Origin: Phenylobacterium sp. Root1290 | GTDB lineage: Bacteria > Pseudomonadota > Alphaproteobacteria > Caulobacterales > Caulobacteraceae | Assembly (NCBI RefSeq): GCF_001425305.1 | Contig: NZ_LMEE01000001.1 | Span: 1,130,183 to 1,194,182, forward strand | Direction: 5' to 3' | DNA length: 64,000 nt | Part shown: piece after piece, positions 38,821 to 50,302 of the stretch | Numbering within the stretch: position 1 is the stretch's first letter | How the letters are laid out: each line of letters opens with the position of its first letter | Made by a program: the position numbers and the translations under genes | Notes under the pieces: generated by a model | Seen by the model: only the letters and a program-made list of their open reading frames with translations | Told to the model about the DNA's origin: nothing | The model's database searches: none

Positions 38821-39585
38821 ATGACCACATCCCCAGCGCCGATCGTCATGGTGCACGGCGCGTTCTGCGGCGGTTGGGCGTTCGAGCACTTCCGCGGCCC
38901 GTTCGAGGCCGCCGGCCATCACGTCCTGGCCCCTGACCTCCGCGGACATGCCGCCGGCGACGGCGCTCATGCCGTGGTCGGGGTTTCGATCACCGACTAT
39001 GCCCGCGACGTCGCGCGCCTGTGCGCCAGCCTCGACGAGGCGCCGATCCTGGTCGGCCACTCCATGGGCGGTTTGGTCTGCGCGCTGGCCGCCGGCCGCA
39101 CCCCGGTGCGCGCCATGGTGCTGCTGGCCCCGTCCGCGCCCTGGGGCGTGGCGGCCTCGTCGATGGAAGAGGCGATCACCGCCTTCGGCCTGCACGCGCT
39201 CGGACCGTTCTGGGCGCAGTCGGTCGCGCCCGACAAGGGCCTCGCCCGCCGCTACAGCCTCGACCGCATGGCCGGCGACGCACGGGAAGCCGTGACCGCC
39301 CGCATGCGCCCGGAAAGCGGCCGGGCGCTGTGGGAGACCCTGAACTGGTGGCTCGACCCGTTCATGACCACCAGCGTCGGCGCCCTGCGCGCGCCTTGCC
39401 TGGTGATCGGCGGCGAGCGCGACATCGTGCACCCGCCGGCGACCGTGCGCCAGACCGCCACGCGCCTGGGCGCCGAGTTCATCCAGGCCCCGGGCATGAG
39501 CCACTGGCTGGTCGCCGAACCCGGCTGGCAGGAAATCACCGAGATCGCCCAGGGTTGGCTGGAAGCCGTCGGCCAGACGGCCTAG
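38821..39585 (+). CDS. Alpha/beta hydrolase
   Basis: A 254-residue cytosolic protein of the alpha/beta fold. IVMVHGAFCGGWAFEHFRGPF carries the oxyanion HG segment, LVGHSMGGLVCALAAG the nucleophile elbow (Ser in GHSMGG), LVIGGERDIVHPPATV the acid Asp, and APGMSHWLVAEPGW the catalytic His. It could be an esterase, lactonase or haloperoxidase-like enzyme; no context fixes the substrate. It lies 17 bases after rppH, and is convergent with the S9 peptidase (2-bp gap). Confidence 0.88.
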   Translation: MTTSPAPIVMVHGAFCGGWAFEHFRGPFEAAGHHVLAPDLRGHAAGDGAHAVVGVSITDYARDVARLCASLDEAPILVGHSMGGLVCALAAGRTPVRAMVLLAPSAPWGVAASSMEEAITAFGLHALGPFWAQSVAPDKGLARRYSLDRMAGDAREAVTARMRPESGRALWETLNWWLDPFMTTSVGALRAPCLVIGGERDIVHPPATVRQTATRLGAEFIQAPGMSHWLVAEPGWQEITEIAQGWLEAVGQTA

Positions 39586-39587
39586 CC

Positions 39588-41519
39588 CTACTTCGTCCCC
39601 AGCACCTTCCTCAGGAACACGATCTCGCTGGCGCGGACCGCCTCGGTGTTCTGCTTTTTGCTGACCCCGTGGCCCTCGTCCAAGGCCAGCACGTACCAGA
39701 CCTCGGTGCCCTGGGCGCGCAGGCGCGCGACCATCTGCTCGGACTCCGACTGCGGCACGCGCGGATCGTTGGCGCCCTGATAGATCATCATCGGCTTCTT
39801 CATCTTCGCGCTCATGTTGAGCGGCGAGATCTTGTCGAACACGGCCGCCATCTTCGGGTCGCGCTCGTCGCCGTACTCCGCCCGCCGCAGGTCGCGGCGA
39901 TAGCCCTCGGTGTTCTCCAGGAAGGTCTTCCAGTTGGAGATGCCGTAGAGGTCGATCGCCCCAGCGATGCGGTCGTTGTAGTGCGCCGCCACCGCCAGCG
40001 ACATGTAGCCGCCGTACGACTGGCCCACGACCGCGACGCGGCTGGCGTCGAGATCCGGCTGCGTGGCGATCCAGTCCAGCAGCGCGCCGATGTCCTTGAC
40101 CGAGTCCTCGCGCTTCTCGGCGTTGTCGAGGTCGAGATAGGTCTTCCCGTAGCCGGTCGAGCCGCGGACGTTCGGAATGATCACCGCCGCGCCGACCTCG
40201 TTCACCCACGACTGGCGGCGCGGGTTGAAGTTCGGCTGCTCCTGGCCTTCCGGCCCGCCGTGAATCTGGATGACCACAGGCAGCTTCTCGCCGGCCTTGG
40301 CGGCCGGCTTGTAGATGAAGGCGGGGATCGAACGCTTGTCGAAGGTCGGGTAGCGGAACAATGTCGGCTCGACCAGCTTGGCCGGGTCCAGGCCGCCCAG
40401 CTCGCTCTGCGTCCAGCGCACCAGCTTCTGGTCGGCCAGGGCGAAGCTCCAGACGTCGCCCGACGAGGTGGAGGTCGAGAGGCTCAGGCCCAGTTGCTTG
40501 CCGTCCGGCGAGAAGCCGAGACCGGTCAGCACGCCCTGCGGCAGGGCCGGCGTCGGCAGCTGCTTGCCAGTGGCGACTTCGCGGAGGACGATCTTCGAAT
40601 AGCCTTCCTCGTTGACCGTAGAGGCGATGAGCGCGCCGTCGGGGGACAGGTCGAAGGCCTCAGCCGACCACTTCGCGCCCGGCTCCAGGTCGCGGACGGC
40701 GCCGGTGGCGATGTTCAGCACGACGGGGCGGGCCATGTCGGCCTTGTCGTCGGAGAGCATCACCACGCCGGTCCCGTCGGCGGTGAAGGCGCCGCCCTGG
40801 TATCCGATCTTGCGACCCGCGGGACCGACCGGCTTCAGGGCTCCGCTGGCGATGTCGAGGACGAACAGCTCGACGAATGTCGCGGAGTTGTAGCGGCTCA
40901 CCAGCAGCGACTTGCCGTCAGGGGCGAAGTCCAGCACCGCCAGCGCACCCTGGCCCTCGTGGACCACGCGGCGGCTCTCCGGCCGGGCCGGATCGGCCAG
41001 CAGGATGTCGTAGTTAGGGTCGCCAGGGGTCACCTGGCTCCAGGCGACCAGCTTGCCGTCGCCGGAGAAGGTGAAGTTCGCATTGCGGGTCTTCGGCGCG
41101 GTGAGTTGCACCTCGGCCCCGGTCAGGCCGCGGAGGTAGGCCTGATAGTACTCGGCGCCCCCGACGTCGCGCGGATAGACGAACCGCGCCTGGCCGGGCT
41201 GGGCCTTGGCGCTGTTCACCGGCTCGGGGAAGAAGGTCAACTGGGTGCGGGCCGCGCCGGGCGCCGCCACATGGTGGATCTGGTTCACGTCGCCGAATCG
41301 GGTGGCGATCAGGATCGAGCCATCGTCCAGCCAGTCTTCGAACACGGCCGAGCGGGCGTTGTAGTAGGGCGCGAGCGCGGCCTTCAGCTCCGCCGGAGTC
41401 TCCGGGACGTTGTCGTAAACAATCTGGCCCGCCTGGCGCTTGGCCAGGTCGGCGGCGGGCGCCGAGCCCGCAAAGGCGAAGGCGAGGACGGTGCCAAGCA
41501 GCAGGGCGCGCGTCGTCAT
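39588..41519 (-). CDS. S9 family (prolyl oligopeptidase-like) serine peptidase, exported
   Basis: A 643-residue protein. A signal peptide (RALLLGTVLAFAFAGSAPAA) is followed by a seven-bladed propeller (residues about 45-380; blades such as FSGDGKLVAWSQVTPGDPNYD and DLSPDGALIASTVNEEGYSK). A C-terminal alpha/beta hydrolase domain has VVIQIHGGPEGQ, VRGSTGYGKTYLDL, VVGQSYGGYMSLAVAAHY with nucleophile Ser501, YQGANDPRVPQSESEQM with Asp, and DEGHGVSKKQN with His. The family cleaves short peptides or removes N-terminal (acyl)aminoacyl groups. A periplasmic location is expected. Confidence 0.93.
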   Translation of the reverse strand: MTTRALLLGTVLAFAFAGSAPAADLAKRQAGQIVYDNVPETPAELKAALAPYYNARSAVFEDWLDDGSILIATRFGDVNQIHHVAAPGAARTQLTFFPEPVNSAKAQPGQARFVYPRDVGGAEYYQAYLRGLTGAEVQLTAPKTRNANFTFSGDGKLVAWSQVTPGDPNYDILLADPARPESRRVVHEGQGALAVLDFAPDGKSLLVSRYNSATFVELFVLDIASGALKPVGPAGRKIGYQGGAFTADGTGVVMLSDDKADMARPVVLNIATGAVRDLEPGAKWSAEAFDLSPDGALIASTVNEEGYSKIVLREVATGKQLPTPALPQGVLTGLGFSPDGKQLGLSLSTSTSSGDVWSFALADQKLVRWTQSELGGLDPAKLVEPTLFRYPTFDKRSIPAFIYKPAAKAGEKLPVVIQIHGGPEGQEQPNFNPRRQSWVNEVGAAVIIPNVRGSTGYGKTYLDLDNAEKREDSVKDIGALLDWIATQPDLDASRVAVVGQSYGGYMSLAVAAHYNDRIAGAIDLYGISNWKTFLENTEGYRRDLRRAEYGDERDPKMAAVFDKISPLNMSAKMKKPMMIYQGANDPRVPQSESEQMVARLRAQGTEVWYVLALDEGHGVSKKQNTEAVRASEIVFLRKVLGTK

Positions 41520-41591
41520 CAGGAAGCAACTCCAAACAGTCGAGGTTGGAGCGGACCCTGGCGGCGCCGGGCGGCGCCCGTCAATCAGAGA

Positions 41592-41918
41592 TCATTGCGT
41601 CGGCGAGGCCAGAAACTTCAGGCCGAGAATGCCGCTGACGATCAGGCCGACGCAAACCAGCCGTGCGACCGTGGCCGGCTCCTTGAAGAGCACGATGCCG
41701 AGGATGACGGTGCCGACCGCGCCGATACCGGTCCAGACCGCATAGGCGGTGCCCAGCGGCAGCGACTTCACCGCCAGGCCCAGCAGGGCCATCGAGGCGA
41801 TGAGGCTGACGCCGGTGAAGATGGTCGGCCACAGCTTGGTGAAACCGTCCGTGTACTTGAGCCCCACGGCCCAGCCGATCTCGCAGATTCCGGCGATGAA
41901 CAAGATGACCCAAGGCAT
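41592..41918 (-). CDS. sugE: SMR family exporter, SugE/Gdx-type (probable guanidinium exporter)
   Basis: A 108-residue membrane protein with four helices. MPWVILFIAGICEIGWAVGL holds the essential Glu13. The run AVGLKYTDGFTKLWPT and LPLGTAYAVWTGIGAVGTVI match the SugE/Gdx branch rather than EmrE/QacE. Gdx proteins export guanidinium with two protons. ATG at 41918 has AGGAG eight bases upstream, immediately after a candidate guanidine-II riboswitch (41938-41986), which strongly supports the guanidinium role. It lies downstream of the secreted hypothetical gene on the same strand. Confidence 0.92.
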   Translation of the reverse strand: MPWVILFIAGICEIGWAVGLKYTDGFTKLWPTIFTGVSLIASMALLGLAVKSLPLGTAYAVWTGIGAVGTVILGIVLFKEPATVARLVCVGLIVSGILGLKFLASPTQ

Positions 41919-41937
41919 GGCCGCCGCTCCTATGCTG

Positions 41938-41986
41938 CGGGGGTCGTCCCCGGAAAAAGCAAAGGCGCGGAGGTCATCCCCCGCGC
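41938..41986 (-). promoter_or_regulatory. Candidate guanidine-II (mini-ykkC) riboswitch with a variant P1 loop
   Basis: On the minus strand two hairpins precede the exporter SD. P2 is GGGG-ACGA-CCCC (41951 to 41940), the classical mini-ykkC hairpin with the ACGR loop. P1 is GCGCGGGGG-ATGA-CCTCCGCGC (41986 to 41965), a 9-bp stem with one G-U pair whose loop reads AUGA rather than ACGR. A 14-base linker separates them. P2 ends nine bases before the AGGAG SD, the expected layout for translational control. Known guanidine-II aptamers bind guanidinium through both loops. The C-to-U change in P1 is atypical. Confidence 0.68.
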
Positions 41987-42031
41987 CCGATGCTGGATAG
42001 GACGCCCGTCGCCGGGCGTCACTGGCGATCC

Positions 42032-42694
42032 CTAGAACTTGCGTTCCGAGTAGAGGACTTCGCCCAGGTCGGCGTTCTTGCCGGCGGGCGAGCCGTCCGG
42101 CTTCTTCAGTTGCAGGAACACCAGGCCGATCGATTCCTTGTCGGTGAAGTATTCCCACGAGTTGGTGATGCGCTTGAAATCGGTGGCCGGGACGAAGTCG
42201 TTCCGCTGCTGCACCAGCTCGGGCTTATGCAGGAACGAGAAGATGTTCAGGCCGACGATGATCGGCTTCTCGCCGTTGATCGCGTAGCTGAGCGTCAGGC
42301 GGCAGACGTCCTTGTTGGAGCCCTGCGGCCAGATTGTGATGGTGTAGGGCTTCTCGACCAGCGTGCCGACATAGGTCCCCTCGCGCTTGTTCAGCTTGTA
42401 GCCGGCCATGCCGCCGGCCAGGGCCTTGAAGTCGCCGCCCTTCACGAGCGGTTTGCAGACGCGGTTGATGACGTCGATGATCTGACCTTCGGGGCCGGTG
42501 GTCGGCAGCACGTAGGACTTTTCCTCGGCGGCCGGGGCGGCCGGCGCAGCTTCGGGAGCGGCGGGCGCGGCTTCGGGAGCGGCGGGCGCGGCTTCCGGCG
42601 CGGGCGCGGCCGGCGGCGCCTCAGGCGCGGTTTGGGCGTGGGCCGCCGTGGCGAGGCCGGCGAGAGCAATCAGACTGACGATGGCGGTGCGCAT
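42032..42694 (-). CDS. Exported hypothetical protein with Ala/Pro-rich linker
   Basis: A 220-residue protein. The signal peptide RTAIVSLIALAGLATAAHA ends in AHA|Q. Residues about 22-57 are a tandem EAAPAAPEAAPAAP linker. The folded part (about 60-220) contains PEGQIIDVINRVCKPLVKGG, YKLNKREGTYVGTLVEKPYT, DVCRLTLSYAINGEKPIIVG and SWEYFTDKESIGLVFLQLKK, with two cysteines (RVCKP, DVCRL). I do not recognise a characterised family; similar proteins seem limited to Caulobacterales. AGGGA lies seven bases before the ATG. It is upstream of the guanidinium exporter, but the riboswitch separates their control. Confidence 0.75.
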   Translation of the reverse strand: MRTAIVSLIALAGLATAAHAQTAPEAPPAAPAPEAAPAAPEAAPAAPEAAPAAPAAEEKSYVLPTTGPEGQIIDVINRVCKPLVKGGDFKALAGGMAGYKLNKREGTYVGTLVEKPYTITIWPQGSNKDVCRLTLSYAINGEKPIIVGLNIFSFLHKPELVQQRNDFVPATDFKRITNSWEYFTDKESIGLVFLQLKKPDGSPAGKNADLGEVLYSERKF

Positions 42695-42838
42695 GGCGAA
42701 TTCCCTAACTAAAGCTTGGCGCATAACACTCGAAACAGGCCGTCCCTCGCAACCCCTCTAGCGCAGCAATTGGGCCTATCGGTGGCGATTCCTCGCCTGG
42801 CGCCCCTCGGCGACGCGCCGCCAGGGGCTGCGGACATG

Positions 42839-42873
42839 AAAAAGGCCCCGGCGCCAGGCGGCGACGGGGCCTT
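42839..42873 (-). terminator. Rho-independent terminator of the atp operon
   Basis: On the minus strand CGGGGCCTT-type arms (42865-42873 with 42842-42850) form a perfect 9-bp stem followed by TTTTT (42843 to 42839). It lies 24 bases after the atpC stop. Confidence 0.85.
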
Positions 42874-42896
42874 GATCGGTAGGTCGTGACCTGAGC

Positions 42897-43163
42897 TTAG
42901 GCCGCCACTTCCGTGGCTTGCTCGGCCAGGATGGTCAGGCCGTCAGGCGTCACGTCGGCGAAACCGCCTTCGATCGCGAAGATCTTCACGGCGCCGCCGC
43001 TGTAGACCTTCACCTGCCCGACCTTCAGCGTGGTCATGAAGGGCGCGTGATCGGCCAGCACCCCGAAGTCGCCTTCCGTCCCCGGCGCGTCGACTTGGTC
43101 GACATCGCCCGAGAACAGTTCGCGCTCCGGAGAGACCAGCGAGAAGTGAAGCTTGCCAGCCAT
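42897..43163 (-). CDS. atpC: ATP synthase F1 subunit epsilon
   Basis: An 88-residue protein covering only the N-terminal beta-sandwich of epsilon: LHFSLVSPERELFSGDVDQVDAPGTEGDFGVLADHAPFMTTL. E. coli epsilon is about 139 residues with a C-terminal helical pair that inhibits the motor. Here the protein stops after LAEQATEVAA, so the regulatory helices are absent, as in many alphaproteobacteria. Last gene of atpHAGDC; a terminator follows. Confidence 0.95.
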   Translation of the reverse strand: MAGKLHFSLVSPERELFSGDVDQVDAPGTEGDFGVLADHAPFMTTLKVGQVKVYSGGAVKIFAIEGGFADVTPDGLTILAEQATEVAA

Positions 43164-43168
43164 CGCTC

Positions 43169-45650
<2,482 letters not shown>

Positions 45651-45669
45651 CTCCTAAAGCCCCGCTGAC

Positions 45670-47764
<2,095 letters not shown>

Positions 47765-47950
47765 TTATTTTGTCCGCCCGGTGCGCGCAAAAGGCCGCAG
47801 CGAAGAAATCTCCACTGCGCCCCTAAAGGCTTGAAAGCGCTTGGAAAAGCACAATGGCCATCGAGACTGGAAAAGCCCCTGGCCCGAAGCCGCGCGCCTG
47901 ATAGCACGCGATTTTCAGCGTCGCAACCAAACCAGCCGCGACACCTTGTA

Positions 47951-48238
47951 TTATCTGGCGTTGATCCTGCGAAATACCGCCGCCCCTGTGGCCAGAACGG
48001 CGCCCTCCTCGGACAGCACCCGGCCATAGGCGAAGACCAGGGTTCGCGTGGCCCGGTCGACCCCGGCCTCCACGCTGACGCGCGCGCCAGGCGTCGCCGC
48101 GACGCCATAATCTATAGTCAGGGATACAGGCTCGGCGCCCTCGCCGGCGGCCTGCGCCAGGGCCGGTTCGAGCAGACCCGCCGCCGCCGCGGGGCCTTCG
48201 GGAAATACGGTTTGTCGGGAAACAGCTTCTTGGGTCAT
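47951..48238 (-). CDS. Small hypothetical protein, thioesterase-like (partial hotdog fold)
   Basis: A 95-residue protein. The second half, SLTIDYGVAATPGARVSVEA followed by TRTLVFAYGRVLSEEGAVLATGAAVFRR, resembles the last strands of PaaI-type 4HBT thioesterases, which end in a similar LVATGxxVFR. The usual hotdog domain is about 130-140 residues with a long central helix, and only its last part is evident here. It may be a minimal family member or not an enzyme. Upstream of atpH on the same strand, 186 bases apart. Confidence 0.5.
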   Translation of the reverse strand: MTQEAVSRQTVFPEGPAAAAGLLEPALAQAAGEGAEPVSLTIDYGVAATPGARVSVEAGVDRATRTLVFAYGRVLSEEGAVLATGAAVFRRINAR

Positions 48239-48299
48239 CGCGGCGGCTTCTTAAGCGCCGCTTGCGTCGCGGCCAAGCGCCCATAGCCCGTACATATAG

Positions 48300-48331
48300 A
48301 AAGACGGGCGCCGGGAGGGCCCGGCGCCCGA
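48300..48331 (-). terminator. Rho-independent terminator after the small exported protein gene
   Basis: CGGGCGCCGGG (48306-48316) and CCCGGCGCCCG (48321-48331) form a perfect 11-bp stem with a 4-base loop. On the minus strand it is followed by TCTTTCTAT. It lies about 70 bases beyond the stop of the gene at 48403. Confidence 0.75.
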
Positions 48332-48402
48332 GTTACAGGCTCGACTAGACTAGCGGCTGGGAGGCGCGCCTAGATTTGCGCGAACCTGGAGTCCTTCAGC
48401 CT

Positions 48403-48744
48403 TTAGCGGTTGGCCACTTGCTGGGCCGGCAGAGCCGCCGTGTTGCATTGCTCGAGCTTGGCGGCTTCGAGCTGCTTGCGCACGCCGCCGAACGAGACGA
48501 CCGCGCCGACGTTCTTGGCCACTTCCTTGCAGGTCGTGGCGCCGTAGGTGCGCGACGACGGAGCCGAGGCCAGGCAGGTGTCGCCTTCGCAGAGGAAGAC
48601 GGCGCCACCGGCGATGAACTTCGTCTTTTCGGCGACGGGGGTCTGCAGCTTGGCGGTGATCGGATCGTCAGCCAGGGCCGCGCCGGCGGCGAAGGAGACG
48701 GACATCATGGCGGCGCAGGCGGCCGCGAGGGTACGGAGCTTCAT
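48403..48744 (-). CDS. Small exported protein, CC_3452-like family
   Basis: ATG at 48744 after GGAGGG gives 113 residues. Signal peptide MKLRTLAAACAAMMSVSFAAGAALA. The mature part, PITAKLQTPVAEKTKFIAGGAVFLCEGDTCLASAPSSRT in pieces, then ATTCKEVAKNVGAVVSFGG and LEQCNTAALP, has four cysteines (CEGDTC, TTC, QC) that could form two disulfides. I recall the same Cys pattern from an uncharacterised family of Caulobacterales proteins (CC_3452 family); this link is from memory. Function unknown, periplasmic. Confidence 0.75.
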   Translation of the reverse strand: MKLRTLAAACAAMMSVSFAAGAALADDPITAKLQTPVAEKTKFIAGGAVFLCEGDTCLASAPSSRTYGATTCKEVAKNVGAVVSFGGVRKQLEAAKLEQCNTAALPAQQVANR

Positions 48745-49088
48745 CGAAAGCCCTCCAGCAATCGGGGAGAAAAGGCGAGTCCTTGCGAGACACGGCTCGG
48801 CGCAATCCGGGGTTCCGCAGCCGGTATCCCCACCGGCGGCGCGAGTTGAACTAAGCATCGCTAAGATAACAGTGTTAAGATCAGCGGCAACCGCTTTTTT
48901 CGCACCGCGGTTATGCGAAAATGCAGGGGTGCGGTTTGATGAAGGCGTTCCCATGTACGCGGGCTCGCCTTTCGCGGGCGCCTCGGCGGCGGCTGCAACC
49001 TCCTTTCGAAGGCGATTGCGCCACGCTGCGCCGTCCCGATCAAACGATGCTTTCGCCGCATGATCCGTGAGCTCTGCTCACGGAGCGC
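48745..49088. other. Intergenic stretch of 344 bp without a credible gene
   Basis: It lies upstream of the small exported protein and downstream of the MerR-ATPase gene, both on the minus strand. It should hold the promoter of the former, perhaps in the AT-richer segment 48850-48910 with a CTAAG direct repeat (10-base period) at 48856-48870. A hairpin is listed separately at 49064. I see no tRNA, small RNA signature or supported small ORF. Confidence 0.5.
49064..49084 (-). terminator. Hairpin directly after the MerR-ATPase gene
   Basis: TCCGTGAGC (49064-49072) pairs perfectly with GCTCACGGA (49076-49084) around a TCT loop, four bases beyond the stop codon. No T-run follows on the minus strand, so termination is plausible but not assured. 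Confidence 0.5.
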
Positions 49089-50114
49089 TCAAGCCGCGTC
49101 AGGCCGCCAGGCGATCATGCCCTGGGTGCGGGCTCGCACCTGCGGCGGCGCCAGACACATCGCCAGCGCCTCATAGCCTGGCGCCCCGGGATGCAGCGCC
49201 ACATGCATCGGCGGGCTGTGGTTGGGCGGACAGAAGATCGCCGCCTCGCCGGCGCCGACGGCGGCCAGATCCAGGATCGCGTTCGACCGCGTCATTAGAA
49301 ACAGCGGCCGCGCCCGCGGCCCACGGCGGCGCAGCCGCGCGATCAGGGCCGCCTGGGTCGCCTCGTCCAGGCCGTCCTCGACCATGTCCACCACCAGGGC
49401 GCCCTCGCCGTCCGACTCCAGTTCGGTCAGCAGGGCGACCAGGGCCGGGCTCTCCACCCCGTCATCCTCCGCCAGCCAGGCCAGCGCCGCCTCGATTCGC
49501 GTGCTCAGTCCGGGATCGGCGGCCGGCCGCTCACGCGCCGCTCCGCCGCCCAGCCGCTCCAGCCCCACGAAGCGGCCGCCCGGCAGTTCCTGCGCCAGCC
49601 GCATCGCCAACCGCGTCTTGCCGCTGCCCAGCGGGCCGACAATGAAGGTCAGCGGGTGAAGGTCGTGCAGTTCGAACCGTTCGCCGCCCCAGGGCCAGGG
49701 CAGGTCGAAGGCGACGTTGGTGGCCGACGGCGCCAGCAGCGCCGTCAGGTCGGCGACGGCGAGATCGCGCCCCGCCGCCAGCTGGGCGCGCGCCGCGCGC
49801 ACGCGCTCGATCGTGCGGGTCAGATGCACGCCCTGCGCTTCCAGCGACGCCTGGTGCGCGGCCAGCGCCGGTTCCAGTTCGCGGGCGTCGCCGCCCAGCA
49901 CGCGGCCGACTTGGGCCAGGCTCAGGCCCAGCGTGCGCAAGGTCGCGATCTCCCCGGCCCGCGCCATCTGCTCGGGGCCATAGGCCCGCCACCCCGCGCC
50001 GGTGCGCATCGGCGTGACCAGCCCGCGCTCTTCATAGAGCCGCAGCGCCTTGGTCGAGACGCCCAGCCGCCGGGCGGCCTCGGAAGGACTTAGGAACTGA
50101 ACGGAACCGCTCAC
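49089..50114 (-). CDS. MerR-type regulator fused to a P-loop ATPase domain
   Basis: A 341-residue protein. Residues 6-75 are a MerR winged helix: LSPSEAARRLGVSTKALRLYEERGLV, GWRAYGPEQMARA. The coiled dimerisation helix is about 78-128. From about residue 145 a nucleotide-binding domain starts: FELHDLHPLTFIVGPLGSGKT with Walker A at 160-167, and ALVVDMVEDGLDEAT as a Walker B-like strand at 239-252. LFLMTRSNAILD (271-282) corresponds to the sensor/H-loop strand of ABC-type ATPases. There is no ABC signature motif or sensor-domain cysteine set for metals. The effector may be ATP/ADP state or a ligand bound at the ATPase. The gene is divergent from pbp1A with 188 bp between. The domain combination is uncommon. 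Confidence 0.82.
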   Translation of the reverse strand: MSGSVQFLSPSEAARRLGVSTKALRLYEERGLVTPMRTGAGWRAYGPEQMARAGEIATLRTLGLSLAQVGRVLGGDARELEPALAAHQASLEAQGVHLTRTIERVRAARAQLAAGRDLAVADLTALLAPSATNVAFDLPWPWGGERFELHDLHPLTFIVGPLGSGKTRLAMRLAQELPGGRFVGLERLGGGAARERPAADPGLSTRIEAALAWLAEDDGVESPALVALLTELESDGEGALVVDMVEDGLDEATQAALIARLRRRGPRARPLFLMTRSNAILDLAAVGAGEAAIFCPPNHSPPMHVALHPGAPGYEALAMCLAPPQVRARTQGMIAWRPDAA

Positions 50115-50143
50115 GAATCACCTCGCTGTTGCTGACCGTCGCA

Positions 50144-50174
50144 TCCAGGGGAGCGGCCCCAGGGGCCGGGTCAA
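50144..50174 (-). promoter_or_regulatory. Possible MerR-type promoter of the MerR-ATPase gene
   Basis: On the minus strand TTGACC (50174-50169) is followed, after a 19-20 base spacer, by CCTGGAT as a poor -10. The spacer contains the dyad CGGCCCC/GGGGCCG (50154-50168). An over-long spacer with an internal dyad is the MerR layout and would imply autoregulation. The -10 is weak, so this is tentative. Confidence 0.3.
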
Positions 50175-50302
50175 GAGAGACAAGCGCAACCGTCCTCACA
50201 GCCAAGCTTGTTCATCGCTCGTCAATCATGTCGCGCGCTTGGTGCGCATCAGCTATCTAGCCGCCTCGGGGCGGGCAATCGGCGAACTCTTTAGGACGAC
50301 AC

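Noticed and set aside
39021..42035. 1004-codon open frame on the plus strand across the hydrolase and S9 peptidase genes
   Set aside because: Antisense composition, no motif, and it runs through two well-supported genes. High GC gives long spurious frames.
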